Positions 50,134-58,936 of a stretch of 64,000 nucleotides of DNA are shown here, in pieces (the first letter of the stretch is position 1; the number at the start of each line of letters is the position of its first letter). Below the pieces are notes generated by a model. That model did not search any database. It was given only the letters and a program-made list of their open reading frames with translations, and was not told the DNA's origin. The translations under genes were made by a program, and so were the position numbers. The stretch comes from Paramesorhizobium endophyticum (GTDB lineage Bacteria; Pseudomonadota; Alphaproteobacteria; Rhizobiales; Rhizobiaceae). The stretch spans positions 1,820 through 65,819 of the forward strand of contig NZ_BMHH01000013.1 in NCBI RefSeq assembly GCF_014640615.1. Direction: 5' to 3'.

Positions 50134-51513
50134 ATGCCCAAGTCTCCATTGTCGAGCCTGTTCAGTCTGATCGGGTTCGAGAACAAGCCGAAGGTCAGCC
50201 CTTACCAAGAGGCTGGTGTAAGCGGCACGGCTGTCTATGGCGGCTTTGTCCAGAATGTCGAACGCAACCCAGCCGTCGCCGGTTATCGCCGGTACGAGAC
50301 GTTCTCCGACATCATGGTCAACACGTCCATCGTGGCGGCCGGTATGAGGTATTTCCTCGGGCTTGCGACGGAACCGAAATGGACACTCGACCCAGCGGCG
50401 GATTTGCCGGATGGGCAGTCGTCGGATGAGGCAAAGCGCGCTGCTGAGTTTGTCGAAGCGGTCCGCCACGACATCGGCACATCCTGGCACCGCATCATCC
50501 GGCGATCGGGCATGTATCGCTTCTACGGCTATGCTATTCAGGAATGGCAGGCGTCCAAGCGCGAAGATGGACTGATAGGTATCAGCAACATCGAGGCGAG
50601 GCCGCAGCACACCATCTGGCAATGGGATATCGATCCGGTCAACGGGCAGGTGAAGGGCGTTGTGCAGCGCTCGCCGCAGACCGGGGAGCTATTCTACATC
50701 CCGCGCTGGAAGATGATCTATCTGGTGGACGACACGCTATCCGACAGCCCTGAAGGGCTTGGGTTGCTGCGTCAGGTCGCGGAGCCGGCGGAACGCCTCA
50801 AGGAATATCTGAAAATCGAAGGCATCGGCTTTGACCGTGATCTTCGCGGAACTCCCATAGGCCGGGCGCCGATCGCAGAGCTTGAGGATATCAAGCGCGC
50901 CAATCCGCAAGATGAAAAGCTCGGACAGAATATTGACGCGGCAATTGCAGCGATGCGCAGCTTCGTCCAAACGCAGGCGAAGGACGTAAACACCGGCCTT
51001 TTGCTTGACAGCACACCGTTCAAGAACATCCAAGCGGACGGCCATTCATGGTCAAGCTCCCTCCGTTGGGGATTGGAACTGCTGCAAGGCAATTCGACCG
51101 GCATCGAGCATCTTGGCGCCTCCATCGAGCGGACGAATTTCGAGATTGCCCGCGTCCTTGGCGTGGAAACATTGATGATCGGGCAGAGCTCGGGCAGCCG
51201 AGCACTCAGCGAGGACAAGAGCCGCAACCTGTACATTCAGGTGAACGGGATGCTTGCCGATATGGCCGAGGTGTTCAATCGCGACATGATCGGATCACTC
51301 TGGACGCTCAACGGCTTCGATAACCGTCTGAAGCCAAGGTTCCGGCCCGCGGAAGTGTCCTTTATCTCGGTTGAACAGGTCGCCGCAACGCTCCGTGACA
51401 TGGCGACCGCCGGTCACGTCCTGGCGGCGGATGATCCAGCCATCGATTTCGTCCGCGAACTCTTGGGCGCGCCGCCTGCACCTGAACCTGATCCATCCCT
51501 TATGGGAATGTAG
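50134..51513 (+). CDS. Phage portal protein
   Basis: The 459-residue protein has ERNPAVAGYRRYETFSDIMV, IPRWKMIYLVDD, and a long helical crown ending FNRDMIGSLWTLNG, resembling DUF935/phage Mu-type portals. It forms the dodecameric ring through which DNA passes. It starts 10 bp after terL. Confidence 0.9.
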   Translation: MPKSPLSSLFSLIGFENKPKVSPYQEAGVSGTAVYGGFVQNVERNPAVAGYRRYETFSDIMVNTSIVAAGMRYFLGLATEPKWTLDPAADLPDGQSSDEAKRAAEFVEAVRHDIGTSWHRIIRRSGMYRFYGYAIQEWQASKREDGLIGISNIEARPQHTIWQWDIDPVNGQVKGVVQRSPQTGELFYIPRWKMIYLVDDTLSDSPEGLGLLRQVAEPAERLKEYLKIEGIGFDRDLRGTPIGRAPIAELEDIKRANPQDEKLGQNIDAAIAAMRSFVQTQAKDVNTGLLLDSTPFKNIQADGHSWSSSLRWGLELLQGNSTGIEHLGASIERTNFEIARVLGVETLMIGQSSGSRALSEDKSRNLYIQVNGMLADMAEVFNRDMIGSLWTLNGFDNRLKPRFRPAEVSFISVEQVAATLRDMATAGHVLAADDPAIDFVRELLGAPPAPEPDPSLMGM

Positions 51514-51522
51514 GAGACCATC

Positions 51523-52383
51523 ATGGTTGACGAAACCTACCTCATCGAGGCCTTCCACCCGAACCAAGCAAAAAAACTACCGGACGCGCAGAAGAACCGT
51601 GTCGGAGTGACGATTGCCGAACTGGCAGGGACAATACCTCCTCCGCCTGCTCCCACCTGGGACGAAGTTCAGGATAAGCCGGTTTTCGGCACGGCGGCAG
51701 AAGCTGACCTTGTCGATTTAGTTCAACTTGGCGGACAGGCGCAAGACGCGGCGCTTGAGTTCGGGACCACTAATGCACAGCCAGTGCATATCAAGACCAA
51801 CGGCGGAACGCGCGTTGCCATTTCCGATACAGATGTCGCTGTATCAACGTCCGTTACCGGCGTTGGCTATATGGGTATATCTGGGCCAACCCATTATCCT
51901 GGCATCCCCGGTGGATTGGGAGCTTACCTTGTCGGCGGCAACGGTAATGCCGGATTGACGATTGCGAACCCGAATCGAACGACTGGCAATCAACGTTTCG
52001 ATATCGAATTGACCGCTGCTGGCGCTGCTTTCGTTTGGCGCAATGAACAGAGCGGCGTTGGTGCTGGTGCCATTACCTTAGTCGGCGGTGCTGTTGGTGG
52101 CACAGCCTCTATTCAATTCTTTGGCACAGATACAGCAAATCCAGCTCTGGAAATTAATGGAACGGGACAAGTTACGGCTTCCGGCTCTTATGTTCCTGGT
52201 AGCGATACGGCTCTCGCTACCAAGAAATACGTCGATGACCAAGGCGCAGCGCAACGCACGGCGATTGATGCCCTATCACTGGTAGCAACGGCAGATGCCA
52301 CCGATTTGCCCACGGCCATTGCGCTTGCCAACGCGAATAAGGTGGCCATCAACGCCATCATCGACGCATTGAAAGCCACATAA
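51523..52383 (+). CDS. Head- or tail-fibre-like protein (286 aa)
   Basis: Proline-rich linker (TIPPPPAPTWDEVQDKPVFG), a repetitive beta-rich middle (AQPVHIKTNGGTRVAISDTD; QRFDIELTAAGAAFVWRNEQ) and a C-terminal trimerisation-like tail (TADATDLPTAIALANANKVA). The 3' half is less GC-rich than its neighbours, which suggests separate acquisition. Between the portal and connector genes it is probably a head fibre or other capsid appendage. Confidence 0.6.
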   Translation: MVDETYLIEAFHPNQAKKLPDAQKNRVGVTIAELAGTIPPPPAPTWDEVQDKPVFGTAAEADLVDLVQLGGQAQDAALEFGTTNAQPVHIKTNGGTRVAISDTDVAVSTSVTGVGYMGISGPTHYPGIPGGLGAYLVGGNGNAGLTIANPNRTTGNQRFDIELTAAGAAFVWRNEQSGVGAGAITLVGGAVGGTASIQFFGTDTANPALEINGTGQVTASGSYVPGSDTALATKKYVDDQGAAQRTAIDALSLVATADATDLPTAIALANANKVAINAIIDALKAT

Positions 52384-52386
52384 CAG

Positions 52387-52956
52387 ATGGCTTTCTCATA
52401 TCCTCAAGTCACGATCAGCAGCACGGTCTATCCGGCTTACGTCAATGTTGCTGACGCTGATGCCTTTCTCAACGGGTCGGTGAATGCCGCAGCCTGGATA
52501 GCGCTGAGTGGGGACGACAAGGGCCGGGCTATTGTCACGGCTGTTCGTCTCATTGACGCGCAGGACTGGAAAGGCGCGAAGACAGACCCCGACAACGCCT
52601 TGGCTTGGCCGCGCACATGTCAGGCCGATCAGACGACACTTCCCGCCGCGCTGGTCAACGTCACGATCCAGCTTGCCTTTGCCATAACCCAGAACCCGGA
52701 GCTTGCCGGCGGCGCGTCGAGCGGGCAGGGCGGTACGAAACGCCTCAAGGCAGGGTCGGTTGAGATCGAATACTTCAACACCGGGATACTGCCCAGCCAA
52801 TCGAACGCTTCGGCGCTGTGGGGCATCCTCGCGCCATTGGCGGGGTGTCTTGCATCATCGGGCGCGGGTACGTCGCTGGTGGGTGCATTCGCAAGCGGGA
52901 CGACACGACAGTCGCCGTTCTCGGACCCGGATTATTCCTTGACGCGGGGCATATGA
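52387..52956 (+). CDS. DnaT-like/head-tail connector protein (189 aa)
   Basis: NVADADAFLNGSVNAAAWIA, then AIVTAVRLIDAQDWKGAKTD, and TWPRT/QC-type residues fit the putative DnaT-like domain found in head-to-tail connector proteins of siphoviruses. It has a beta-rich C-terminus. It probably joins the head. Confidence 0.7.
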   Translation: MAFSYPQVTISSTVYPAYVNVADADAFLNGSVNAAAWIALSGDDKGRAIVTAVRLIDAQDWKGAKTDPDNALAWPRTCQADQTTLPAALVNVTIQLAFAITQNPELAGGASSGQGGTKRLKAGSVEIEYFNTGILPSQSNASALWGILAPLAGCLASSGAGTSLVGAFASGTTRQSPFSDPDYSLTRGI

Positions 52957-53129
52957 TCCTCGTCCCAGATCGTCGCCAGGATCGCCACACCACGCCAAAA
53001 TGAAATCGGCTGCACGCCTTGGACACGAGACGCCTTGATCAGCGCCTCGTTGCTGGTGAACAGCCATGTCGATGGATCGTCGGGAAGCTGTGTACCGTCG
53101 CGAGGATCGAATGCTCTCAACCTTTTCAT
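52932..53129 (-). CDS. Antisense small ORF wedged between head genes (65 aa)
   Basis: MKRLRAFDPRDGTQLPDDPS, then FTSNEALIKASRVQGVQPIS and WRGVAILATIWDEDHM read like a normal protein. It overlaps the connector gene by 25 bp and the MuF gene by 19 bp, on the opposite strand. Its counterpart in related phages is unknown to me. Confidence 0.5.
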   Translation of the reverse strand: MKRLRAFDPRDGTQLPDDPSTWLFTSNEALIKASRVQGVQPISFWRGVAILATIWDEDHMPRVKE

Positions 53130-54730
53130 CGCTTATCAATTACAGCACTCCGATAGCCTTCGCAAAGGAGAAAAACGAAGATTACGAGCGTGTCGAGCGG
53201 CTTGTATCCAAGCTTGAGGCAAACGTCCGCGCCGCGTTTTTGCGCTTTGTCCAAACTGTACAGAACAACGAGGCAATGCGTGAAATAGCGGACCTCCTTG
53301 GCCGCGGCGATGTCGAAGCGGCTTTGTCCGTGGTTGATCGCCACATCGCCCGGATGGCTCCGGTCCTATCCACCGTGTTCGACGCGGCGGCACGAGACGA
53401 AGTGAAATCCCTCGCGGACCAAGTGAAGAGTTGGGCACCATCGACGGGGATTTCCTTCGATCCCACCAATGAGCGCGCCGCGGCACTGATGCGGCAGAAC
53501 CAGCTTCAATTCGTTCGCGAAATGCAGGACAGCCAGCGCCAGTCAATCCGGCAGGCGCTCACGCAAGGCCTTGTGGATGGTTCCGGGCCTCGCGACGTGG
53601 CTTCGAACTTCCGAAATGCCATCGGCTTGACGGTCCAGCAGGAAGAAGCGGTTCGGAACTACCGGCGATTGCTCGAAAGCGGCAGCAGGGAGGCGCTGGA
53701 CCGCGATCTAAGGGACCGCCGCTATGATCGCACCGTTGCGCGCGCCGACCGCGCTGGCGAGCCGCTGAGTGCCGATCAGGTCGAACGAATGGTTGATCGT
53801 TACCGGCGAAATGCGATCAAGTCCCGCGCCGAGACGATTGCAATCACCGAGACGGGCAATGCGGTCAGCGCCGCCCGGCAGGAGGCGTTCAACCAGATCA
53901 CGGATGAGGTCCAGATCGCAGACGATCAGATCGAGCGGGAATGGAAAACCCATCGTGACGGGCGAGAGCGGCCAAGCCATCGCAACATGCAGGTGAGGAC
54001 AGTTCAAGGGCGCGAGGCGAAGTTTGTCACCGGCGCTGGCGTCTCGATGATGCGGCCACACGATCCGAGCGGGCCTTCGAGCGAGGTAATTCGGTGCAGA
54101 TGCGTCCAGATAATGAGGATCAAGAAGCCGGAACCGAAGCCGCAGGGCGCGCCGGTGGATGCTGTGAGCCTCGACAATGCGTCAAAGGCGTCCGTCCTGA
54201 ATAAGGGGAGGTCAGACGGGCTTGAGCACCTAGCTGGCTATAACCGACGCACCGGGGAAATGCTGGGCGAGATCGACGGTCACGCTAATAATCGTGTCAA
54301 CTTTACGCCTGAGTTGGCCTACAGGCTTAGCGATAAGGGCAGTGAATATGTGCTGCACCACAATCACCCGAGCAGTTCATCGCTCAGCGGGCAGGATTTG
54401 TTGATGCTCCAGCGCTTCCCGGCGCTTCATACCGTCTGGGCGCATGGGCATGACGGCAGTTCATATGCGGCTTGGGAGCCGAAGCGCCTTACCGATAAGA
54501 CCATCCAACGCGTTGCCGATCGTGTCCGGCGCGCATTGCAGGAGCAAGTCAACGCGCGCGAAATCTCGCCGGTCGACGCCGCCGCGGTCCATGCCCATAT
54601 CATCAACATGGCGCTTGAGCGACTTGGGCGCATAAAATACACCGCTGAATTGCGGGGCGGCAGCGCGGATGCTTATGGTAGGGTGAGCAAATTGGTCAAT
54701 TTGCTCCTTGCGGAGGGTACAAAGCGATGA
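53111..54730 (+). CDS. MuF-family head protein with JAMM-like C-terminal domain
   Basis: The N-terminal and middle parts are like SPP1 gp7/Mu F minor head proteins: ETIAITETGNAVSAARQEAF and WKTHRDGRERPSHRNMQ. The C-terminal 150 residues contain EYVLHHNHPSSSSLSGQDLL, a HxHP...S-x-x-D metal motif like that of JAB/JAMM peptidases, then LHTVWAHGHDGSSYA. MuF proteins often carry toxin or effector domains delivered with the DNA. The ATG at 53111 is preferred to the upstream in-frame codons. The 539 residues are longer than a plain MuF protein because of this domain. Confidence 0.85.
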   Translation: MLSTFSSLINYSTPIAFAKEKNEDYERVERLVSKLEANVRAAFLRFVQTVQNNEAMREIADLLGRGDVEAALSVVDRHIARMAPVLSTVFDAAARDEVKSLADQVKSWAPSTGISFDPTNERAAALMRQNQLQFVREMQDSQRQSIRQALTQGLVDGSGPRDVASNFRNAIGLTVQQEEAVRNYRRLLESGSREALDRDLRDRRYDRTVARADRAGEPLSADQVERMVDRYRRNAIKSRAETIAITETGNAVSAARQEAFNQITDEVQIADDQIEREWKTHRDGRERPSHRNMQVRTVQGREAKFVTGAGVSMMRPHDPSGPSSEVIRCRCVQIMRIKKPEPKPQGAPVDAVSLDNASKASVLNKGRSDGLEHLAGYNRRTGEMLGEIDGHANNRVNFTPELAYRLSDKGSEYVLHHNHPSSSSLSGQDLLMLQRFPALHTVWAHGHDGSSYAAWEPKRLTDKTIQRVADRVRRALQEQVNAREISPVDAAAVHAHIINMALERLGRIKYTAELRGGSADAYGRVSKLVNLLLAEGTKR

Positions 54731-54897
54731 AGTATGGATCATTCATAGACCCGCCATCTCCATTCTCACCACTGGAGGAATGGGAGGCTTTCGCCGCCGA
54801 TCTTCGGAGCGTCGGCACCAAGGACCCGGACGTAAAGCGTGAGCTTGACCGGGCCGAGAAGATGATTGCCGAGATGAAGGCTCAACGGGCGTCATAG
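54727..54897 (+). CDS. Small phage protein after muF (56 aa)
   Basis: MKYGSFIDPPSPFSPLEEWE, then a helical C-terminus (DRAEKMIAEMKAQRAS). ATGA overlap with muF; followed by a terminator. It could be a partner or immunity-type protein for the MuF tail domain, but that is only positional. Confidence 0.75.
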   Translation: MKYGSFIDPPSPFSPLEEWEAFAADLRSVGTKDPDVKRELDRAEKMIAEMKAQRAS

Positions 54898-54924
54898 CCC
54901 AATAGTGCAAATTTACCCCAAATG

Positions 54925-54950
54925 GGCGGTTCTTCGGAGCCGCCTTTTTT
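54925..54950 (+). terminator. Intrinsic terminator with UUCG loop
   Basis: GGCGGTTC (54925-54932), loop TTCG, GAGCCGCC (54937-54944), then TTTTTT. A textbook terminator after the MuF operon segment. Confidence 0.88.
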
Positions 54951-54977
54951 ATTGGCGAAATCCGAGAGGAGAACAGT

Positions 54978-55379
54978 GTGAGCGGACGCCCCCCATTCGT
55001 TGATCAGACCATTCTCTACAACCCTGCTGAGGGTTCTACGAAGGGGAACTGCACCGAGGCGGCTGTCGCCAGCATCCTTGGCCTTCGGCTTGAGAACGTT
55101 CCGGACTTTCGTGCTGATGGCGACGATGCAGTCACATTCTGGGATGCCTTCCATGAGTTCTTTCGAGAGCGCGGCTATGAGGCGATCCGCATGGGCGGAA
55201 ACTTCTGCCCCGAGGTCATGTATCTCGCCTTGGGCATCTCACCGCGCGGCGCGCACCACATGGTGGTGATGCAGGACGGCAAGCTTCTGCACGATCCGCA
55301 CCCATCGAAGGCCGGCATCGGCGATCCCGATCACACATGGCTGATCGTACCAATCGATCCAGCAGTGAGGCACGCATGA
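54978..55379 (+). CDS. Papain-like cysteine-peptidase-fold protein (133 aa)
   Basis: STKGNCTEAAVASILGL supplies a candidate catalytic Cys near residue 25, and GAHHMVVMQDGKLLHDPHPS a His in the second half, the order expected for papain/C39-like folds. GTG start at 54978 after GAGGAG. It may process head proteins or the cell wall, but target and activity are unproven. Confidence 0.6.
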   Translation: MSGRPPFVDQTILYNPAEGSTKGNCTEAAVASILGLRLENVPDFRADGDDAVTFWDAFHEFFRERGYEAIRMGGNFCPEVMYLALGISPRGAHHMVVMQDGKLLHDPHPSKAGIGDPDHTWLIVPIDPAVRHA

Positions 55380-55831
55380 GCGAACCTAGCGCCAGCGCCG
55401 TCCACGTCGATGGCACCGAATGGAAGAAGCCGAAGAAGGCCGACACCACCAAATTCGCAGCAGGCCGCGCGCTGGAGCCGCTTGACGACGAGCGCTCGAA
55501 AACACCGTTCACCTATGAGGGCAACGTCCTTGGAGCGCTACGGGAAGATCAGGTGCCGCGCTTTTTCGGCGCGCTGACCGATCCCGACAAGCTACCAAAA
55601 CAGTCTGTGCCCTTGGCAGAACTCGTGGCGATGCAAAACCGCGTCGATACCGGGAAAGTCAAAGCCATCGCAGAGAGCGGCGTCGAGGGCGGCAAGCTGC
55701 CCGTCGTCGTCAAGATCAACGGCCGGCTGTTCATTGCCGACGGCCACCACAGGCTCACGGCTGCATGGCTCAACGGCGATGAAGCAGCCGAGGTTCGCTT
55801 CAAAGACCTCGAACGGAGACGAATGTCATGA
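55376..55831 (+). CDS. ParB/Sulfiredoxin-like domain protein (151 aa)
   Basis: LPVVVKINGRLFIADGHHRL followed by TAAWLNGDEAAEVRF is the ParB-like nuclease fold core with the DGHHR box. Phage members may bind or cleave DNA or hydrolyse NTP; here it sits among head genes, coupled to the upstream peptidase-like gene. Function not determined. Confidence 0.78.
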   Translation: MSEPSASAVHVDGTEWKKPKKADTTKFAAGRALEPLDDERSKTPFTYEGNVLGALREDQVPRFFGALTDPDKLPKQSVPLAELVAMQNRVDTGKVKAIAESGVEGGKLPVVVKINGRLFIADGHHRLTAAWLNGDEAAEVRFKDLERRRMS

Positions 55832-56229
55832 AAGGCGAATTTGCGACCGACGCCCAGGTATTCAAGGTCGATGAGGGTTTGGGCCTCGTCTTCGGATGGG
55901 CGATTGTCTGCAAGGTAGACGGCAAGGAATATTACGACACTCAGGGCGATTTTATCCCGGAAGACGCCATGCTCAAGGCCGCCGCCGACTTCATGGCGAA
56001 TAGCCGAATGGCGAAGGAGATGCATGAGGGCGGCGAGAAGGGTTCCGTCCTCTTCGCGTGGCCGATGACCGCGGATATCGCCAAAGCCATGGGCATTGAG
56101 AGCAAGCAAACCGGGCTCATGATCGCGATGAAGCCGAGCAGCCCGGAAATGCTTGCCAAGTTCAAATCAGGCGAGTTCACCGGCTTTTCTATAGGCGGTC
56201 GCCGCATCAAAGATAGAGAGGTCGCGTGA
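55828..56229 (+). CDS. XkdF-like prohead serine protease
   Basis: LVFGWAIVCKVDGKEYYDTQ, then EMHEGGEKGSVLFAWPMT with a candidate catalytic His, and TGFSIGGRR with the Ser. This is the XkdF (PF14550) family, which cleaves scaffold and capsid precursors. It is coupled by TGATG to the scaffold gene. Confidence 0.82.
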   Translation: MKGEFATDAQVFKVDEGLGLVFGWAIVCKVDGKEYYDTQGDFIPEDAMLKAAADFMANSRMAKEMHEGGEKGSVLFAWPMTADIAKAMGIESKQTGLMIAMKPSSPEMLAKFKSGEFTGFSIGGRRIKDREVA

Positions 56230-57308
56230 TGACGAAGCGGGTCATGGAAGATTTCTCCATCTCTGAAATCAGCGCCGTTGACCGCCCAGCCCAGAAGGGC
56301 GCGCGGATGACCATCATGAAACGGGATGACGGCGAGCCATATTGGAAGCGCTCATTTACCGCAGAACAGCGCGAGCAGGCCGCATCGAGCGGCGCGGCGA
56401 TGCCTGACGGCTCATTTCCTATCATCAGTGCTGGCGACCTCAAGAACGCCATTCACGCCACCGGCAGGGCAGATAGCCCCGAGGCGGCAAAGAAACACAT
56501 CATCAGTCGGGCCAAGGCGCTCGGCCATACCGATTTGCTCCCCGACGGTTGGGTGAGCAAGAGCGCCGGCGACGGCAAAAACCCCGACCATGGAGAAAAC
56601 CACATGGACCCGAAAGAACTGGAAAAGAAGATCGCCGACGCGGTGGCCGCCGCAACTGCCGATCTGTCAAAGAAGCTCGAAACCTCTGAGGCCATCATCA
56701 AAATGTCCAAGGAAGAGCGCGAGCACCTGGACGCAATGAAGGATGACGAAGCCAAGAAGGAATTCATGGCCATGTCGCCCGAGGACCGCAAGAAGAAGGT
56801 CAGCAAAGCCGCCGAAAGTGACGAAGTGCTGAAGGTGGATGGCAATGAAATCCGCAAGTCAGCGGTTGGCGATGCCACCTTCGCCGTGCTGAAATCCCAG
56901 CAGGCGGCAATCGCCAAGCAGGCCGATGATCTGAAGAAGGCCAAGGATGAGACGGAATTCGAGCGGCTCAAGAAGCGCGCCACTGACGAATTCGGCCATC
57001 TTCCGGGCACGCCAGAAGCCAAGGCCAGCATTCTAAAGGCTATGGGCAGCATGGATGAGGGCGTACGCAAGAACCTCGACCATCTTCTCAAGACCGCCGA
57101 AAAGATCGCCTCCAGCGCTTTTGTCATGAAGGGTTCTCTCGACGGCACGACGCACGACGCGGAATCGCCCGAAGGCAAGCTCGACAAGCGCGCCAAGGAA
57201 ATCCAGAAGGCCGACAGCGTCTCCTACGCCAAGGCCTACGACAAGGCCGCGACGGAGAACCCGGCGCTCTACGACGAGATCAGCAAGCGAGCCGCTGCCG
57301 CGCAGTAA
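56229..57308 (+). CDS. Head scaffold-like protein with DUF6582-type region
   Basis: The 359-residue, highly charged protein has an N-terminal SEISAVDRPAQKGARMTIMK that continues the XkdF protease type and a central GDLKNAIHATGRADSPEAAK plus SRAKALGHTDLLPDGW (DUF6582-like). A long helical C-terminal half rich in Lys, Glu and Ala follows, typical of scaffolds. It probably guides capsid assembly and is cleaved by the neighbouring protease. Confidence 0.78.
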   Translation: MTKRVMEDFSISEISAVDRPAQKGARMTIMKRDDGEPYWKRSFTAEQREQAASSGAAMPDGSFPIISAGDLKNAIHATGRADSPEAAKKHIISRAKALGHTDLLPDGWVSKSAGDGKNPDHGENHMDPKELEKKIADAVAAATADLSKKLETSEAIIKMSKEEREHLDAMKDDEAKKEFMAMSPEDRKKKVSKAAESDEVLKVDGNEIRKSAVGDATFAVLKSQQAAIAKQADDLKKAKDETEFERLKKRATDEFGHLPGTPEAKASILKAMGSMDEGVRKNLDHLLKTAEKIASSAFVMKGSLDGTTHDAESPEGKLDKRAKEIQKADSVSYAKAYDKAATENPALYDEISKRAAAAQ

Positions 57309-57373
57309 GCGGCGTCTTCCTATTCAACCTTTCCCCGCCGAGAGGCGGCATGTCCCTTAGATGGAGATTTTTC

Positions 57374-57724
57374 ATGTCCTACTTCGAGAGGAAGCGGACG
57401 ATCACGCTGCTTGCCGGTGCCGATCTGTCTGCAAGCCAGTATCTGTTCGGCGTCGTTGGCGCTGCTGGCGTAACAGTCGCCGCCGCCGGCGCTGTTGCTG
57501 ATGGCGTGATCGATAGCAACCCAACCGCCGGTCAGGCTTTCCCGTTTGCAATCGGCGATGTCGTTGAAATCAAGCTGGGAGCGACGCTCGCGGCTGGCGC
57601 CACCGTCGCCTCCGACGCCACGGGGCAGGCTGTCACGGCTGCCGCCGGCGCCCAGCTTGGCAAGCTGCTGGAAGGCGGCGTGGCGGGCGATATCGTCCCG
57701 ATGCTTTGGCAGAAGGTCGCGTAA
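57374..57724 (+). CDS. DUF2190-type capsid decoration protein (116 aa)
   Basis: MSYFERKRTITLLAGADLSA, then AGVTVAAAGAVADGVIDSNP; the Ala/Gly/Val-rich beta composition matches capsid cement proteins (DUF2190). It precedes the major capsid gene. The ATG at 57374 is chosen. Confidence 0.8.
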   Translation: MSYFERKRTITLLAGADLSASQYLFGVVGAAGVTVAAAGAVADGVIDSNPTAGQAFPFAIGDVVEIKLGATLAAGATVASDATGQAVTAAAGAQLGKLLEGGVAGDIVPMLWQKVA

Positions 57725-57750
57725 CCAATCCCAACAATTTGAGCATGCAG

Positions 57751-57772
57751 AACCGCCTCCGGGCGGTTTTTT
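57751..57772 (+). terminator. Intrinsic terminator before the capsid gene
   Basis: AACCGCC (57751-57757), loop TCCG, GGCGGTT (57762-57768), then TTTT. It separates decoration and capsid messages, perhaps allowing different amounts. Confidence 0.85.
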
Positions 57773-57830
57773 GATGCCCTGAAACAAGCGCCGTCGCGAG
57801 ACGCCGTGGCCCCTTAGAAGGAACTTTTCA

Positions 57831-58847
57831 ATGCCATCTCCTACGCTGTCTAACGTCCACGTCAACGCGCCGCTGACCAACATGTCGGTGGCGTATGTGC
57901 AGGACCAGTCACACTTTATCGCCGATAAGGTGTTCCCGAACATCCCCGTCACCAAGCAGTCGGACCGGTACTATGTCTACAGCCGCGCCGACTTCAACCG
58001 GGATGAGATGCAGGAACGCGCGCCCGGTACGGAATCCGCCGGCGGGGGCTACAACCTCGACAACACGCCGACCTATTACGCGCCGGTCAACGCCTATCAC
58101 AAGGATATCGATGACCAGATCCGCGAGAATTCGGATTCGGTCCTTGGGCCCGACCGTGACGCCACGATCTTCGTCACTCAGAAGGCACTCATCCGCCGGG
58201 AACGTCTCTGGGCAATGAAGTATTTCCAGACCGGTGTATGGGCAACCCAGGCTACGGGTGTCGCTTCCGCACCCGCCGCCGGTCAGTTCATTCAGTGGAG
58301 CGATGCCGGTTCGACGCCTATCGAGGACATCCGCGCCGCAAAGCGCAGGGTTCTTGAATTGACGGGCTTCGAGCCGAACAAGATCACGCTTGGCAAAGCC
58401 GTCTATGATGCGCTGGTGGATCACCCGGATATCGTTGACCGCGTGAAATACGGTCAGACGCCCGGTAAGCCCGCCCAGGCGAATGCCAGCACATTGGCGC
58501 AGCTTTTCGAGCTGGATGAAGTGCTCGTGTCCAAGGCTGTCTTCAATGCTGGCGCCAAGGGTGCCGACTATGCGGACTCCGCGACGAGGGAAAAGAGCCA
58601 GTTCATTTCCGGCCCGAATGCGCTGCTCGCCTACGTCACCCCGACGCCGAGCATCATGCAGCCGACCGCTGGCTATACCTTCTCTTGGTCCAACTGGTTC
58701 GGCGCCACCGGCATGGGCTTCCGCATCAAGAAGTTCCGCATCGAGCGGCTGGAATCGGACCGCGTGGAAATCCAAATGGCATTTGACCAGAAGGTCGTGG
58801 GCGCGGACCTTGGCTATTTCTTCTCGAATGCGGTCGCCACGAGCTAA
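57831..58847 (+). CDS. Major capsid protein
   Basis: The 338-residue protein resembles the phage major capsid protein E/HK97-like group: YVQDQSHFIADKVFPNIPVT, FVTQKALIRRERLWAMKYFQ, and the C-terminal FDQKVVGADLGYFFSNAVAT. It forms the head shell. GAAGGAACTTTTCA precedes the ATG. Confidence 0.9.
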   Translation: MPSPTLSNVHVNAPLTNMSVAYVQDQSHFIADKVFPNIPVTKQSDRYYVYSRADFNRDEMQERAPGTESAGGGYNLDNTPTYYAPVNAYHKDIDDQIRENSDSVLGPDRDATIFVTQKALIRRERLWAMKYFQTGVWATQATGVASAPAAGQFIQWSDAGSTPIEDIRAAKRRVLELTGFEPNKITLGKAVYDALVDHPDIVDRVKYGQTPGKPAQANASTLAQLFELDEVLVSKAVFNAGAKGADYADSATREKSQFISGPNALLAYVTPTPSIMQPTAGYTFSWSNWFGATGMGFRIKKFRIERLESDRVEIQMAFDQKVVGADLGYFFSNAVATS

Positions 58848-58936
58848 TCAGGCCCAAATCTGAGGACGGCGCACCTCTTAAGCAATAGCACGCGCCGACT
58901 GACTTCCATTCCCCATCATATCGAGGATGAAACACA

